From NCBI GenBank assembly GCA_903873545.1, contig CAIQPA010000514.1:1-10332 (forward strand): 10,332 nt of DNA, written 5' to 3'. Position numbers and translations under genes: made by a program. The stretch comes from an uncultured delta proteobacterium (lineage in GTDB: Bacteria; Myxococcota_A; Bradymonadia; REDH01). This document shows, one piece after another, positions 1 through 8,829 of the stretch (positions within the stretch are counted from its first letter, which is position 1; every line of letters starts with the position of its first letter). The notes beneath the pieces are model-generated. The model was given only the letters and a program-made list of their open reading frames with translations, was not told the origin of the DNA and did not search any database.

Positions 1-1946
<1,946 letters not shown>

Positions 1947-1982
1947 GCGAATCTCCCAGTCGGTGTCTGGTAACGCCGCTGC

Positions 1983-1997
1983 CACGATCCCATCGTG
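1983..1997. repeat. Short perfect inverted repeat upstream of ftsH
   Basis: CACGAT and ATCGTG are separated by CCC, giving a perfect 6-base inverted repeat in the 127-base gap between the tilS stop and the ftsH start, about 37 bases before the ftsH GTG. It could be an operator half-site pair or a small mRNA hairpin. It does not match the CIRCE heat-shock element, and a 6-base repeat can arise by chance in GC-rich DNA. I assign no function. Confidence 0.3.
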
Positions 1998-2073
1998 CTA
2001 GCGGCGCCCACGCAGCCATGGGTAGGCGCGGCTTAGTTCCGCTGCAACCACTCCGGCCACAATGTTTGCCGGT

Positions 2074-3018
2074 TCAGGCCGATTGTTCGGGGCTGGACCA
2101 TTCGATCCAGTCACGGCTGGCCCGCACCGACAGCCCTTCGCCATGGAGTTCGAAGGGGCCGGGCCGGGCCGCGCGTGCCACCAGGCTCCGCACGAAGGCT
2201 GCGCTAGGCCGGCCGTAGGGAGAGCGTCGGAGCGCCGCGCGGAGCAGCGCCGCGGCCAGCGGCGCGGGGCTGCCGGTGAGCGTTGCGCGCGGAAGTCTCC
2301 AGCCACCCGACGTCGGCTGCATCACCTCGTCCAGCCGCGCTGCGAGCAGCTGATGGAGCAGCCTGCGCTCCTCGGCGACCAGCGCCATGGAGCGGGCGAG
2401 AGGGCCCGTCGAGGCCTCCTCAAGCCAAGGTCGGATGACAGCGTGACGGAGCCGGTTCCGGTCGAAGGAGAGGTCGTCGTTGCTTGGGTCGTTGGCAAAG
2501 GGGAGGGCGCGCCGCGCGGCCTCGGCCTCGACCTCTTCGCGCCAGAGGTGGAGCATGGGTCGGAGGACGGGGTGGCCCCGTCGCTTCAGCAGAGGTCGCG
2601 GCCCTGCGAGCCCGCCGAGTCCTGCACCCTGCTGAAGCCGGAGGAGGAGGGTCTCGAGCCGGTCGTTGGCATGGTGGCCCGTTGCCAGGGTCCAGCCTGC
2701 GGGGGTGTTGTCGAGCAGCGCGCGGTAGCGGGCCGCCCGTGCCGCTCCTTCGAGGCCGGCCCGGTGAGCGCGGAGGGAGGCGGGGTCGAGGTGGACCACC
2801 TGCAGCGGGAGCGCATGCTGTGCCGCCCATCGTCGCACCAGCGCCTCGTCGGCGACCGCGTTCGGGCGCAGGTGGTGGTTCACATGAACGAGCCGGAGAC
2901 GCGCTCCGCAAGCCTCGCGTGCGAGGTCGGCGAGCAGCATCGAATCGCAACCGCCGGAGCAGGCGACGACCACCCCATCCCGCTTCGCGAGAGCGCGCTG
3001 GACCCGCTCGAACTTCAC
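2074..3018 (-). CDS. tilS: tRNA(Ile)-lysidine synthetase TilS, short form
   Basis: TilS attaches lysine, with ATP, to the wobble cytidine of the CAU-anticodon tRNA-Ile so that it reads AUA codons. The 314-residue product begins with an N-type ATP pyrophosphatase domain: P-loop SGGCDS at residues 21-26, then the VHVNHHLRP strand-loop, then the family block GHHANDRLETLLLRL followed by a GAGLGGLAG stretch. The DPSNDDLSFDRNRLRH block is also typical of TilS. The remainder covers the helical TilS-specific region, and the protein ends at a WIEW motif. The separate C-terminal domain of E. coli TilS (432 residues) is absent, as in many shorter family members. The GTG start overlaps the stop of the upstream gene (GTGA, bases 3018-3015) and has no visible Shine-Dalgarno, so translational coupling is likely. 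ftsH follows 127 bases downstream. Confidence 0.93.
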   Translation of the reverse strand: MKFERVQRALAKRDGVVVACSGGCDSMLLADLAREACGARLRLVHVNHHLRPNAVADEALVRRWAAQHALPLQVVHLDPASLRAHRAGLEGAARAARYRALLDNTPAGWTLATGHHANDRLETLLLRLQQGAGLGGLAGPRPLLKRRGHPVLRPMLHLWREEVEAEAARRALPFANDPSNDDLSFDRNRLRHAVIRPWLEEASTGPLARSMALVAEERRLLHQLLAARLDEVMQPTSGGWRLPRATLTGSPAPLAAALLRAALRRSPYGRPSAAFVRSLVARAARPGPFELHGEGLSVRASRDWIEWSSPEQSA

Positions 3019-3788
3019 CGTCGGTCGGGGGTGGAGAGCTGTTCCGACTTGCGCGTGACCCGAGGCTTGAGGCCGCCAATCCCCTCAAGCCGGTCCCACA
3101 CATCGTGCCATTCCGCGATGCGGTCTGCGCCGATCAGCAGCACGCCAGCTCCGTCAGGCGAGGCCGTCGATAGCATCCCCTGGATGCGCCCCTGGCGGTC
3201 GATGAGCGGATAGCCCCGCATGAGGCTGGTGGAGGCCCGTCCGTAGTAGCGGAGCTCTTGGGGCTGCGGGTCGCCCATGACGACTGCAACGGAGCCAGCG
3301 GCGACGCCCGGAGCGATGGGGGCGACGGAGTAGAAGACTGGGTCGGAGGGGGGCACCGTCGCAACGGTCGCGGGCGCGGCCTCGATGGGGAGCGGCGCCT
3401 CGCTGGTGAGCTCGGCGAGGTCATAGAGCAGGGTGCCGTGCGCGGCTGAGACGGGCCGCCAGCTGCCGCCGATCCAGACCTCGATGGTGCGAGCGCGGGC
3501 GACGAGGGTGAAGGGGGTGATGAGCCGGCCCACCGTCTCGCCGGGCAGCTGCATCCAGACCGCAACGCCGTCGATGATGAGCTCCTTGGGGCGGCTGCCG
3601 CGCGGTAGCGGCTCGACGACGCGCACCGGTAGGCAGCGGGTCTCAAGGGCGACGGTGAGCGCGGCCGCCTCCTCCGAGGTCCAGGCCCGGGGCAGTTCGG
3701 AGGTCTTCAGGGTAACCGGGTTTTCGGCTTGGAGCGCAGGGGCGCCGAGGAGCGCGGCGATGGCGATGGCGCCGGCTGCGATGCGCAT
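3015..3788 (-). CDS. Exported protein, probable trypsin/HtrA-like fold lacking catalytic residues
   Basis: A 257-residue protein with a clear signal peptide: MRIA, a hydrophobic run, then ALQA just before ENPV, with cleavage near residue 21. I recognise no exact family. Its layout resembles S1-type (trypsin/HtrA) proteases. A GRLITPFTLVARARTIEVWI stretch sits where such proteins have the strand carrying the His motif. YDLAEL sits where the Asp motif DLALL is expected. SDPVFYSVAPI resembles the GDPV-x-x-x-G strand, and LMRGYPLIDRQGRIQGML resembles GNSGGPLVDxxGxVxGI. The catalytic His is not visible and the Ser position appears to be Arg, so peptidase activity is not expected. This fold call is from pattern alone. 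The ATG at 3788 was chosen because it begins the signal peptide exactly; an in-frame GTG at 3803 would add five residues. Neither start has a good ribosome site. The grxC stop is 23 bases upstream, and the stop here overlaps the tilS start. Confidence 0.75.
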   Translation of the reverse strand: MRIAAGAIAIAALLGAPALQAENPVTLKTSELPRAWTSEEAAALTVALETRCLPVRVVEPLPRGSRPKELIIDGVAVWMQLPGETVGRLITPFTLVARARTIEVWIGGSWRPVSAAHGTLLYDLAELTSEAPLPIEAAPATVATVPPSDPVFYSVAPIAPGVAAGSVAVVMGDPQPQELRYYGRASTSLMRGYPLIDRQGRIQGMLSTASPDGAGVLLIGADRIAEWHDVWDRLEGIGGLKPRVTRKSEQLSTPDRR

Positions 3789-3811
3789 CGAGGTGCCGCG
3801 CACGGAGCGGC

Positions 3812-4108
3812 TCAGGCGCGGTCGGTGCGTTGGATGCCCGCTGCGTCGAGCAGCGGCTGCAGCCCGCCCGCCTTCTGGAGCGCGTCGAGATCGGTGAAGC
3901 CGCCGATGGAGGCCGTACCGATGAAGATTTGGGGCACGGTCATGAGGCCCGTCCGCGCGACAAGGGCCTTGCGCGCCTCGTCGTTGCCCGTCAGGTCGAC
4001 CTCCTCAAAGGGGAGGCGGAGCGAAGTGAGCAGCCGCTTGGCGGAGGTGCAGAAGGGGCAGTAGTTGGTGCTGTAGACGGTGATGCCGTCGGGCGCGGGG
4101 GCAATCAT
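3812..4108 (-). CDS. grxC: Glutaredoxin (GrxC-type, dithiol CPFC)
   Basis: A 98-residue thiol-disulfide oxidoreductase of the glutaredoxin family, presumed cytosolic because no signal peptide is visible. It would reduce disulfides or glutathione mixed disulfides using glutathione. The active site is YCPFC, with cysteines at residues 17 and 20, right after the first beta strand (ITVYST). TVPQIFIG at about residues 57-64 carries the conserved cis-proline, and IGGFTDLDAL is the family's glutathione-binding GG-x-x-D-L segment. All signature residues are present and the length fits Grx3. The frame is open much further upstream (to 4288), but the ATG at 4108 has GAGG six bases upstream and gives the normal family N-terminus. 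It is the first gene of the leftward group, diverging from xseA. The symbol is used for the Grx3-like subtype and is less certain than the family. Confidence 0.92.
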   Translation of the reverse strand: MIAPAPDGITVYSTNYCPFCTSAKRLLTSLRLPFEEVDLTGNDEARKALVARTGLMTVPQIFIGTASIGGFTDLDALQKAGGLQPLLDAAGIQRTDRA

Positions 4109-4260
4109 GGTCAGCCTCGTGAGAGTGGTGCAAGGGCGGGTTAGAGCGGGGCTCTGCGCTTCGCAAGGAAGAGGCGTTGTGAGCACCGGCAGGCCTGCGC
4201 GCATGCCGCTTGAAACTCTCTGCTTGATGCTCCAAGATGGGCCAGAGTAGGGCAGGGGCA
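4109..4260. promoter_or_regulatory. Divergent intergenic region between grxC and xseA, with two inverted repeats
   Basis: These 152 bases separate two divergent gene groups and should hold promoters for both. AGAGC-GGG-GCTCT (4143-4155) is a perfect 5-base stem that would lie in the leader of the grxC message. GCAGGCCTGC (4189-4198) is a perfect 10-base palindrome midway between the starts and could be an operator. Both are short for GC-rich DNA. No convincing leftward promoter could be picked out. Confidence 0.4.
4210..4238 (+). promoter_or_regulatory. Possible sigma-70-type promoter for xseA-xseB
   Basis: TTGAAA at 4210-4215 matches a -35 box at five of six bases. It is followed after 17 bases by CAAGAT at 4233-4238, a weak -10 box with three of six matches. 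Transcription would begin near 4245. That places the ATG at 4237 inside the -10 box and favours translation from the ATG at 4261. The weak -10 keeps confidence low. Confidence 0.3.
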
Positions 4261-5988
4261 ATGACGATCCGATACCAAGAAGCGACACGTGAGCTTGTCG
4301 TCCAGTTGCGCTTCGGCGACTCGCGCAAGGACGATGTCAAAGCGCTCGGGGCCCGCTTCAACGGCGACGACAAGGGCTGGCACCTGCGCGAAGACATCGA
4401 CGCTGCCAAGGTGGCACGGCTCGAGGCGCTCGGCTTCGTCATGCCCGCGGAGTGGCGGGCGGCAACGGGTGCCGGAGCCGTCTCCGCGATGTTGGCGGAG
4501 ACGATGGCCATCGAGCGGCCCCTTCGTGGGAAGACCATGAGCGAGCTCGCCTCCGACCTGAAGAGCGCGGTCAGCCGCGCGGTCCCGGAGAGCATCTGGG
4601 TGCGCGGCAGCTTCCGGCCCAACAATGGCACCGCGACCAACGCCGGCTTCTTCTTCGCCATCGCCGAGGTCGACGCTGCGGGCAGGGATAGTGTGACGTT
4701 GCAGGCCTGCGTATGGGCAAGCGAACTGGAGCGGGTCATGCGCCCTCTCCGAGACGCGGGTCTCGAACTGACGAACGGCCTCGCGATCTGCGCCCGGGTG
4801 AAGGTCTCGCTGAGTGAGAGGCGCGGACAGGTCATGCTTTCGGTCCAGGAGTTCGACCCAGCGGCCTCGCTCGGCGAGATTGCATTGCAGCGCGACAAGG
4901 TGCTGCGCGCACTTGCCGCCGAGGGGCTAACGCGCATGGCGCTCGATCGGCCGCTGCCGCTGCTGCCCATGCGGATCGCACTGGTGTCGAGCGTGGGTAC
5001 CGACGGCTACACTGACTTTCGGAAGCAGCTCAGCGAATCGGGTTACGGCTTTGCGGTCACCGACTTCGATGTGCGCGTGCAGGGTGATGCGCTTGAGCGG
5101 ACGGTGCTGGAGGCCTTCTCTGCCATCGAGTCGCAGCGCGACCGGTTCGACCTGGTGGTGGTGACCCGTGGCGGCGGCGGCAAAGGCGACCTTGGGAGCT
5201 GGGACAACCTCGCGGTAGGGCGTGCGGTTGCTCGCTGTTCTGTGAAGGTCCTCGTCGCGATCGGCCATGTGAACGATGCCACAGCACTCGATAGCATCGC
5301 GACCATGCAGCCCACGCCGACCGCGGCGGGCCGATTCGTTGCCGAGCGGGTGACGCAGGCCGATCAGCGGGCCGCGGACGCCTTCTCTGCGTTGATCGAC
5401 ACGGTCTTCGACGCGCTTGGTCAGGCCGAGTCAGACGTTTCCGGCCACGCGATCAGCGTCGTGCGGAGTGCCGAAGAGCTGCTCGTGGACGCTGAAGAGC
5501 GGCTGACGAGCGGGGCCTCGAACATCGCGGTGCGTGTCTCCGGTCTGGTCCGGCTTGCCTCGGAGCGGCTGCTCCGGTTCGAGCGGGCGCTTGGGCGGGC
5601 GCCGTCGCGGCTTCGAACCGCCGCGTCGGAACTCGAGCGTGCCGGCCAGTCTGTGGCCCGCGGCGCCGAGCGGCTCATCGACCAGCGTCGGAGCCGGCAG
5701 GTGCGGGCTGGCGACGGGCTCGGCCGCGCCGCGCGATCGGCCGTGCAGCGTGCAGAACAGCGGCTCAAGGTGACCGAGGTGACGGTCCGCATGGCCGACC
5801 CCGCCACCATCCTCCGCAGAGGTTTCGCGCTGCTGCGGGACGAGTCGGGCGCAGTACTGACCTCAACGCATCAGGTGGCGCCGGGCGCCGCGCTCACCGT
5901 GGAGCTCCGCGACGGCCGTTTGACCAGCCGGGTAGAGACCATCGAACATTCCAACAGCAACAAACCGTCACCGGAGACAGAGCCATGA
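4261..5988 (+). CDS. xseA: Exodeoxyribonuclease VII large subunit with an N-terminal extra domain
   Basis: The catalytic subunit of the single-strand-specific exonuclease that trims DNA from both ends in recombination and mismatch repair. The 575-residue product is longer than usual (about 400-460). Residues 1-60 form an extra small domain with KALGARFN and KGWHL motifs. From MSELASDL (residue 93) the normal protein begins: an OB-fold to about 195, then the nuclease core with D252 (YTDF), R303 (TRGGGG), H336 and D339 (GHVND). These correspond in spacing to the four E. coli catalytic residues. The block PTPTAAGRFVAERV follows, then a long Arg/Ala/Glu-rich coiled coil (about 365-530) and the C-terminal RRGFALL domain. 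The usual GHETD reads GHVND and the usual SFND reads SWDN. The ATG at 4261 is preceded by AGGGCAGGGG; the in-frame ATG at 4237 has no ribosome site and would overlap the proposed promoter. The stop overlaps the xseB start. Confidence 0.93.
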   Translation: MTIRYQEATRELVVQLRFGDSRKDDVKALGARFNGDDKGWHLREDIDAAKVARLEALGFVMPAEWRAATGAGAVSAMLAETMAIERPLRGKTMSELASDLKSAVSRAVPESIWVRGSFRPNNGTATNAGFFFAIAEVDAAGRDSVTLQACVWASELERVMRPLRDAGLELTNGLAICARVKVSLSERRGQVMLSVQEFDPAASLGEIALQRDKVLRALAAEGLTRMALDRPLPLLPMRIALVSSVGTDGYTDFRKQLSESGYGFAVTDFDVRVQGDALERTVLEAFSAIESQRDRFDLVVVTRGGGGKGDLGSWDNLAVGRAVARCSVKVLVAIGHVNDATALDSIATMQPTPTAAGRFVAERVTQADQRAADAFSALIDTVFDALGQAESDVSGHAISVVRSAEELLVDAEERLTSGASNIAVRVSGLVRLASERLLRFERALGRAPSRLRTAASELERAGQSVARGAERLIDQRRSRQVRAGDGLGRAARSAVQRAEQRLKVTEVTVRMADPATILRRGFALLRDESGAVLTSTHQVAPGAALTVELRDGRLTSRVETIEHSNSNKPSPETEP

Positions 5989-6218
5989 GCCCAAGCAAGC
6001 AGGCAGCAGAGACCGAGCCCCTCTCCTATGAGGCTGCGCTCGCAGAGCTGGAGTCGATCGTGCAGCGGCTCGACAACAGCGAGGTCAGCGTCGACGAGCT
6101 CGCGCCGCTCGTGGAGCGGGCCACCGTGCTCATCCATCAGTGCAAAGCGCTCCTGGCGAGCACCAACAGCCGCGTCGCGCAGGCGATCGAGGCATTGCAG
6201 GCGGCGGCAGAGGGCTAA
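5985..6218 (+). CDS. xseB: Exodeoxyribonuclease VII small subunit
   Basis: A 77-residue helical protein that binds the coiled coil of XseA in multiple copies and is needed for active exonuclease VII. The family core is plain: LSYEAALAELESIVQRLDNS at residues 13-32, then EVSVDELAPLVERATVLI and a second helix ending in QAIEALQ. Length (about 70-90) and helix-turn-helix layout match the family. The ATG overlaps the xseA TGA (ATGA, 5985-5988), and CCGGAGAC lies about 10 bases upstream inside xseA. Subunit synthesis is therefore likely coupled. No other gene follows in the same operon, and a hairpin lies eight bases after the stop. Confidence 0.93.
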   Translation: MSPSKQAAETEPLSYEAALAELESIVQRLDNSEVSVDELAPLVERATVLIHQCKALLASTNSRVAQAIEALQAAAEG

Positions 6219-6225
6219 AAGCACA

Positions 6226-6246
6226 GACTGACGCGTTGCGTTAGTC
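6226..6246 (+). terminator. Hairpin after xseB, possible weak terminator
   Basis: GACTGACGC and GCGTTAGTC pair over nine bases (one G-U pair) around a GTT loop, starting eight bases after the xseB stop. Position and stem strength suit a transcription end, but there is no T-run after it, so it is not a classic Rho-independent terminator. It may instead protect the 3' end of the message. Confidence 0.4.
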
Positions 6247-6254
6247 GTTCTGCC

Positions 6255-6284
6255 TTGACCGTCGCCGCGTGGTCGCGCTTTAGC
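6255..6284 (+). promoter_or_regulatory. Possible promoter for the FadL-type gene
   Basis: TTGACC (6255-6260) matches the -35 consensus at five of six bases. With an 18-base spacer, TTTAGC (6279-6284) is a poor -10 box with three matches. It lies between the xseB hairpin and the next start. An AT-rich TTCAAATTTT stretch lies between it and the ribosome site. Confidence 0.3.
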
Positions 6285-6315
6285 CGCTCCGTTCAAATTT
6301 TGGGACGGAGGCATC

Positions 6316-8037
6316 ATGCGTCAGACGCAGCGTAACATTTCGCTTATCGCACTCGGAATCTTCGGCGCCCTTGGCGCGGCAACGGAGGTCCGGGCCGCAG
6401 GCTTCGAGCACCCCGACAACGGCACCATCTCGCTTGGTCGCGGCGGCGCCTACGCTGCCGGCGTCGATGAGCCCTCGGCGCTCTATTACAACCCCGCGGC
6501 CCTCACCCGGCTCAAGCGCCACAAGCTGACCCTCAACCTCAACCTGACCGACCAGAAGATGGTCTTCGAGCGGGCACCCTTCGAGTTCCTCGAAGGAGGG
6601 CTTGCTCGCAAGGAGCGCACCTGGGAGTTCGACCCTGTTGAGAATGAGGCTCGTCTCTTCCCCGCACCCATGTACTTCGAAGGCTCGAACCTCGGCATGG
6701 AGAACTTTGGCTTCGCGGTTGGCCTCTACGGACCGTCGTCGCACGGCGCCCGCAAGTTCCCCGACGCCGTCGGCTCAACAGGCCCAACCAACGCCAGCCC
6801 CACCGCCGTCAGCAAGGCTGGCCAGCAGTACATGATCATCGATCAGAGCGTGCTGCTCGTCTATCCGAGCGTCGCCGCCGCATATCGCTTCGACCCCGCC
6901 AACCTGAGCCTCGGCCTCACCCTGCAGGCCCCGATGCTCTCGGTGGACTACAACCTCGCCGCAGATGGCGATGGCTCTTTTGCCTCGTCCCCCTACGTCT
7001 GCGAGGACACTCGGATTGCCGAAGGAACTCCCTGCTTTCAAAGCGAGGAGAAGTACGACCTGATTGCGCCGAACCGGCTGCAGACCTTTGGCTACAACTT
7101 TACCTTCATCGCGGGCGCCCTCTGGGAGCCCACCCAGAACTGGTCCTTCGGTGCCAGCGTTCGGCCGGAGTTCGACCTCCACACCGAGGGCGAGGTGAAT
7201 GTTGAGTTCCCGAAGGACCTCTCGGGTGTCGGCCTTTTCATTACCGACCAGGCGGCCACCCTCGACACCGTGATGCCGACTGTCGTTCGGTTGGCGGTCG
7301 AGTATAAGCATATGGATGCCGATGCGATGCCCGGCGACCGCCCAGCTTGGTCGGTGGAGGGCGACTACGTATGGGAGGGTTGGAGCGCCATGGACGCCTT
7401 CCGCGTGAAGCTGGCGGGCAGCGTCTCGGATATCGCCTGCTTGGTCCCGAACCCCGACCCAACAAAGCCCGCGACCCGCGTGGACGCCAGCGTGAGTGCT
7501 CTCTCTGTGACATGTCCCGAAGGCAGTCAAGCGTCGGGGAGCATTGGCATCCGAAAGCTCCCCAACCTCGACCTCTACCGCAACTTTGAGGACGCATGGT
7601 CGGGACGGCTCGGCTTCGAAAAGCGGGTCGCCAAGTCGGCCACCTCGGAGACCCGCCTCCGCGCCGGCGGCTTCTACGAGAAGGGCGCCACCCCCAAGGA
7701 GTGGACCAACCTCGACTTCATCAGCCTCAACCGCATCGGCCTGACCGTGGGCGGCAGCTACATCATGCCCTGGGGCTCCATCGATGCCGCCTACGCCTAC
7801 ATGTATTCGCCCACCTGGACGGTCACCAACGGCAAGTATGAGGCGCTCGTGCCGCTCGAGATCTGCGCGGTGCCCCCGACCGATGTGAACAGCGCCGACT
7901 ACTTCGTTAACGGTACCAACATTCCCGTCAGCGACGCTTGCGCCGATCGAACCAAATCGGTCTCCCACCCCGTCAACAACGGCAAGTACGACATCGGCAT
8001 TCAGGTCTTGTCGCTCGGCACGACGCTGACCTTCTAG
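6316..8037 (+). CDS. OmpP1/FadL-family outer-membrane transport protein
   Basis: A 573-residue outer-membrane beta-barrel of the family whose best-known member, FadL, carries long-chain fatty acids and other hydrophobic compounds across the outer membrane. The substrate cannot be read from the sequence. A signal peptide runs to about residue 27 (VRA before AGF). The mature N-terminus has the family signature: AGFEHPDNGTISLGRGGAYA, then a segment ending PSALYYNPAAL, which forms the plug. Alternating strand patterns follow, and the chain ends TLTF with the terminal Phe typical of BamA-assembled porins. It is over 100 residues longer than E. coli FadL. The extra length includes inserts with six cysteines: 229/240, 375/400 and 517/542. 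GGAGG sits four bases before the ATG. The gene stands alone, followed convergently by the Bat genes 18 bases later. Confidence 0.9.
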   Translation: MRQTQRNISLIALGIFGALGAATEVRAAGFEHPDNGTISLGRGGAYAAGVDEPSALYYNPAALTRLKRHKLTLNLNLTDQKMVFERAPFEFLEGGLARKERTWEFDPVENEARLFPAPMYFEGSNLGMENFGFAVGLYGPSSHGARKFPDAVGSTGPTNASPTAVSKAGQQYMIIDQSVLLVYPSVAAAYRFDPANLSLGLTLQAPMLSVDYNLAADGDGSFASSPYVCEDTRIAEGTPCFQSEEKYDLIAPNRLQTFGYNFTFIAGALWEPTQNWSFGASVRPEFDLHTEGEVNVEFPKDLSGVGLFITDQAATLDTVMPTVVRLAVEYKHMDADAMPGDRPAWSVEGDYVWEGWSAMDAFRVKLAGSVSDIACLVPNPDPTKPATRVDASVSALSVTCPEGSQASGSIGIRKLPNLDLYRNFEDAWSGRLGFEKRVAKSATSETRLRAGGFYEKGATPKEWTNLDFISLNRIGLTVGGSYIMPWGSIDAAYAYMYSPTWTVTNGKYEALVPLEICAVPPTDVNSADYFVNGTNIPVSDACADRTKSVSHPVNNGKYDIGIQVLSLGTTLTF

Positions 8038-8055
8038 TCGCTGCTCGCCGCGCTG

Positions 8056-8818
8056 CTACGGTGCGGCTGCGTTGATGCGACCGAGCTGCTCGCAGGGCAG
8101 CCAGAGGTCTGCGCTGGTGGCCGATTCGACGCGGCACCAGCCTTCGCGCTCCTCGCGCACGGCCACGAGGCTGGCCTCATAGATGCCATGGTTCTTGGCA
8201 CGCGCGGCGAGCTGGTCGGGCCCTGTCCGCGGCAGCGGTGCTGCCGTCAGCACAACAGCGGGCTGGACGCGCGTGCGGCCAAACCCAGCGGCCAGCGTGA
8301 TGCCGGAAAGCAGGGGGAGGGCGATGCAGAGCCCCATGAAGGCCCAGCGGCTCCGCTCGCGCCGCTGCGGGCTGCCACCGAAGTTCGCGGCCAGATAGGT
8401 GCCCAGCAGCGCGAGGCTGAGCGCGGCCGCGAGGTTGGTCATGAGCCCGAGCGGCAGTGATGCGGCTGCACGCCACCAGGCGATGGCCGGAGCCTCGCCC
8501 TGTTGAATGGACTTCTCGCCCGACCGTTCCGCCTGGGCCCGTCGTGCGGCGCCCGTGACGAGGTCGCGTGCGGCGCGTGCCTCGCGGTCGAAGGGTGCGA
8601 GCCAGAGCGAACGCTCGAGCGCAAACCGCGCCTGTCCGAGCGAGCCGGAAGTTGCCTCGGCGATGCCGAGGTCGAACCAGAGATCGGCTGCGTCGGGCGC
8701 CTGCGCGGTCATGGCGTGAAGCTCCCCGATGGAGCGCTTCAATGGCTGCCGTGCGGGCGGGGCCTCCGCTGCAAACGCGGTCGATGCGAGCAGCAGCAGC
8801 GATGAGACCAAGGTCAGC

Positions 8819-8829
<11 letters not shown>
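8056..8829 (-). CDS. batE: BatE-like TPR and SH3-domain membrane protein
   Basis: A 257-residue protein whose layout fits BatE, the last protein of Bat (Bacteroides aerotolerance) clusters, which is of unclear biochemical function. An N-terminal signal sequence ends at about residue 21 (STAFAAEA). One or two TPR units follow (about 30-90), including ADLWFDLGIAEATSGSLGQA and RSLWLAPFDREAR. Two hydrophobic segments come next, LGLMTNLAAALSLALLGTYL and a second beginning AFMGLCIALPLL, and then a C-terminal bacterial SH3-like domain with GWCRVES and DLWLPCEQLGRI. The TPR and SH3 parts would face the periplasm. The ATG at 8829 has a full AGGAGG six bases upstream, which excludes the in-frame TTG at 8835. 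The start lies 11 bases inside the end of batD, so the two are co-transcribed and probably coupled. The BatE name depends partly on this context. Confidence 0.82.

Noticed and set aside
2062..3213. A 383-codon plus-strand frame opposite tilS and the exported protein
   Set aside because: It covers two genes on the other strand, one of them clearly recognisable, and shows no domain or ribosome site of its own.
4109..4288. A 60-residue N-terminal extension of the glutaredoxin
   Set aside because: The ATG at 4108 has a GAGG ribosome site and gives the normal Grx length; the extension would overlap the start of xseA and looks like non-coding translation.
4005..4970. A 321-codon minus-strand frame spanning grxC and the start of xseA
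   Set aside because: The product is Ser/Arg-rich as is typical of out-of-frame GC-rich sequence, and both strands already hold recognised genes here.
6775..7968. A 397-codon minus-strand frame opposite the FadL-type gene
   Set aside because: The plus strand carries the signal peptide, family signature and terminal Phe; the antisense product is Gly/Val/His-rich with no recognisable motif.
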